Source of the DNA: Vibrio sp. 05-20-BW147 | GTDB lineage: Bacteria; Pseudomonadota; Gammaproteobacteria; Enterobacterales; Vibrionaceae | Length of the DNA: 64,000 nt | Direction of reading: 5' to 3' | Assembly: GCF_013369385.1 (NCBI RefSeq) | Contig: NZ_SZTO01000001.1 | Location: 247,234 to 311,233, forward strand | Position numbers and translations under genes: made by a program | Shown: in pieces, positions 62,521 to 64,000 of the stretch | Numbering within the stretch: position 1 is the first letter of the stretch | Layout of the letters: every line of letters starts with the position of its first letter | The notes under the pieces: model-generated | Databases searched by the model: none | The model's input: only the letters and a program-made list of their open reading frames with translations | What the model was told of the DNA's origin: nothing

Positions 62521-63198
62521 ATGAAAGTCACGAATCTATTTAAAGACAAAGTCGACGCATTTTCTGCGCATCATGCTGAGTTGATTAATTGGATGTCTCC
62601 AACTTTACGTGAGTATTGGAGTGACTTTTTAGGAAAGGCGCAAGGAAGTTTTCTTTTCTCGAAAGTAAAAGATCATCACCAACCAGCGGTGAATGAAGAA
62701 GTTACGCCCATCGAGCCTATTGTATTGCAGCCAGAAGCGGCACTTGTTTACCAAGAACTAAGCGAAAAGATTGGTGAAGTGATTCATGTAGGGAGTTGGC
62801 TGCATATCGATCAAGAGCGTATCAACCAATTTGGTATGGTAACAGAAGATATGCAATGGATTCACACTGATCCAGAGCGTGCGGCAAAAGAATCACCATT
62901 TAAAACAACCGTTGCACATGGATTTTTGACGTTGGCGTTATTGCCCAAGTTGACAGACTCCGTTAATCCAGAAAATAGCCTTTTCCCAAGCGCAAAAATG
63001 GTGGTGAACATTGGCTTGAATCAAGTTCGTTTTCCTTACCCTGTGAAAGCGGGGAATAACGTAAGAGCTTCAAGCAAGCTGATCAAAGTGACCCCGATAA
63101 AAAAAGGGCTTGAAGTAGAACGTGAAATTAAGGTTGAGATTGAAGGGGTAAGGCGACCAGCAGCTGTCGTTGTTTCCGTTATCCAGTTGCATTTTTAG
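62521..63198 (+). CDS. MaoC/NodN-like dehydratase
   Basis: 225 aa. An N-terminal roughly 75-residue helical extension (FSAHHAELINWMSPTLREYWSDFLGK) of phasin-like look is followed by the hot-dog domain: GSWLHIDQERINQFGMVTEDMQWIHTDPERA, and FKTTVAHGFLTLALLPKL, the latter carrying the hydratase Asp/His region. Such proteins hydrate (R)-type enoyl-CoA, supplying 3-hydroxyacyl-CoA for polyhydroxyalkanoate or lipid metabolism. The substrate length is unknown. A strong terminator follows. Confidence 0.85.
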   Translation: MKVTNLFKDKVDAFSAHHAELINWMSPTLREYWSDFLGKAQGSFLFSKVKDHHQPAVNEEVTPIEPIVLQPEAALVYQELSEKIGEVIHVGSWLHIDQERINQFGMVTEDMQWIHTDPERAAKESPFKTTVAHGFLTLALLPKLTDSVNPENSLFPSAKMVVNIGLNQVRFPYPVKAGNNVRASSKLIKVTPIKKGLEVEREIKVEIEGVRRPAAVVVSVIQLHF

Positions 63199-63219
63199 TG
63201 CAAAAATCGTCACGATGTT

Positions 63220-63250
63220 AGAAGTGCGCTTTGAGCGCACTTCTTTATTT
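63220..63250 (+). terminator. Intrinsic terminator after the MaoC-like gene
   Basis: AGAAGTGCGCT, 3-nt loop, AGCGCACTTCT, then TTATTTTT. Confidence 0.93.
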
Positions 63251-63319
63251 TTAATGTTCGAAACTAAAGTAACACGGTATTCTTCAAGATTATATCTACT
63301 TCAAATTGCTGCGCTTCCA

Positions 63320-64000
63320 TTATTTTTTTGCGGTTACCGAAATGTAACCAAAGCTCTCGATGATCTTTTGACCTTGTGTAGATTTGACAAAGTTCACAAA
63401 TGCTTTTGACTCTTCACCGATGTTGCCAATTTTGTAGAAGATCAGAAAAGGTCGAGAAAACAAGTACGAGTGGTTGTGAATGTTTTCGGCGATGGGAATT
63501 ACACCGTCGACACTAATGGCTTTGACCGAACCATCAACTGAGCCCATAGAAACAAACCCGATTGCGTGTTGATTGTGATTGATGATGGTTTTGACCATGC
63601 TATTACTGTTAACGACGAGGTTACTCGGATTAATGTCAGAGACTAAGCGGTCGTTGATGATGCGAGTTAAGCCTAGTAAGCTCTCGAAACTGTATCGCGT
63701 ACCTGAAGAGCTCTCGCGAGTCACCACGGCAATGGGCTTGTCTTCACCACCGACTTGTTTCCAGTTGGTGATATTGCCCTTGTATATGTTGTATAACTGT
63801 TCTTGCGATAAATTGCTCGTATTGTTGGTTCTATTTACGACGACCGCTAATCCGTCGTAGGCAATCAGTTCGACATTAAGGTCTTCCCCTTTTTCGCTTT
63901 CAGTCAAGTAGCGAGAGCTCATCCCTAACTCAACCACACCTCGGTTCACCATGGTAATACCAGCAGTTGAACCAATGCCTTGGACCGCGATAAAAGTGTT
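63320..64000 (-). CDS. pstS: PstS-type phosphate-binding protein, N-terminus cut by window edge
   Basis: 226 residues are visible; the frame continues through the window end (…VQGIGSTAGITMVNRGVVELG). The phosphate contact RESSSGTRYSFE is present, as are NITNWKQVGGEDKPIAVVT and IGFVSMGSV, typical of PstS. It is the periplasmic solute-binding component of the high-affinity phosphate ABC transporter; the permease genes should lie outside the window, unless this is an orphan PstS-like sensor protein. Confidence 0.9.
   Translation of the reverse strand, partial: NTFIAVQGIGSTAGITMVNRGVVELGMSSRYLTESEKGEDLNVELIAYDGLAVVVNRTNNTSNLSQEQLYNIYKGNITNWKQVGGEDKPIAVVTRESSSGTRYSFESLLGLTRIINDRLVSDINPSNLVVNSNSMVKTIINHNQHAIGFVSMGSVDGSVKAISVDGVIPIAENIHNHSYLFSRPFLIFYKIGNIGEESKAFVNFVKSTQGQKIIESFGYISVTAKK

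Noticed and set aside
1..64000. CRISPR arrays, prophage, integrases, insertion sequences, tRNA or rRNA genes
   Set aside because: Looked for repeats, transposase or integrase motifs and stable RNA sequence; none was recognised on either strand.

Overview
The window looks like a stretch of a Vibrio chromosome, probably the second (smaller) chromosome of a V. vulnificus-like species. This is inference: GC content appears to be in the mid 40s, gene contents are typically vibrio (TorT/TorS, a ToxR-type membrane regulator, a DUF3612-type regulator, MSHA-type surface protein), and there is an unmistakable Qrr quorum-sensing small RNA. I recall the zwf-pgl-gnd order being a chromosome II arrangement in V. 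cholerae. No insertion sequences, prophage, CRISPR array, rRNA or tRNA were seen, so the region reads as stable chromosome with lineage-specific metabolic and sensory genes.

Layout. 1-6.1 kb: divergent torT (cut by the window edge) and torS (TMAO sensing), an M32 carboxypeptidase and a LysE-type exporter. 6.2-12.6 kb: an OmpA-type porin, a diguanylate cyclase, a periplasmic MsrA-MsrB fusion, YhfA (OsmC family), a hexapeptide acetyltransferase and a WYL regulator with an ABM-domain protein. 12.7-21 kb: YjjG nucleotidase, a lipoate-ligase-like protein, a PLP aminotransferase divergent from an AraC/GyrI regulator with a 15-bp direct-repeat operator between them, a GntR/UTRA regulator, an APH-type kinase, a 56-aa membrane protein and a YtcJ-type amidohydrolase. 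21-31.5 kb: two paralogous MFS pumps, an overlapping ToxR-like/VtrC-like membrane regulator pair, an outer-membrane beta-barrel protein, a POT-type transporter, L-serine dehydratase and a YdcF-type protein. 31.6-39.8 kb: a DHH phosphoesterase, a CobW-type metallochaperone GTPase, a 995-aa MshQ/DUF6701-like surface protein, RhlE helicase and a LuxR-type regulator. 40-45 kb: a TolC-HlyD-permease-permease export operon without an ATPase gene. 45.5-52 kb: a CitA/DcuS-type two-component system, then zwf-pgl-gnd (oxidative pentose phosphate pathway). 52-58 kb: a sodium:amino-acid symporter under a single glycine riboswitch, small and coiled-coil membrane proteins, and a NIT-domain chemoreceptor. 57.9-58.1 kb: LuxO-type sites, a sigma-54 promoter and a Qrr RNA. 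58-64 kb: a DUF3612/ScfR-like regulator divergent from a stand-alone malate-synthase-G-like domain, an IclR regulator with a degenerate arginase-family protein, a MaoC dehydratase and a PstS-type protein cut by the right edge.

How it fits together. Several modules are sensor plus effector: TorT/TorS, ToxR-like/VtrC-like next to efflux pumps and an outer-membrane protein, CitA/CitB-like, riboswitch plus symporter, and regulator plus apparently non-catalytic enzyme homologue (twice, at 58-62 kb). The strongest single element is the Qrr RNA: its TSS, sigma-54 promoter, upstream palindromes and terminator are all readable. The most unusual candidates are the two enzyme-derived proteins that have lost catalytic residues and sit beside a dedicated regulator. 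Family assignments come from motif recognition and memory of family sequences; no database search was run.
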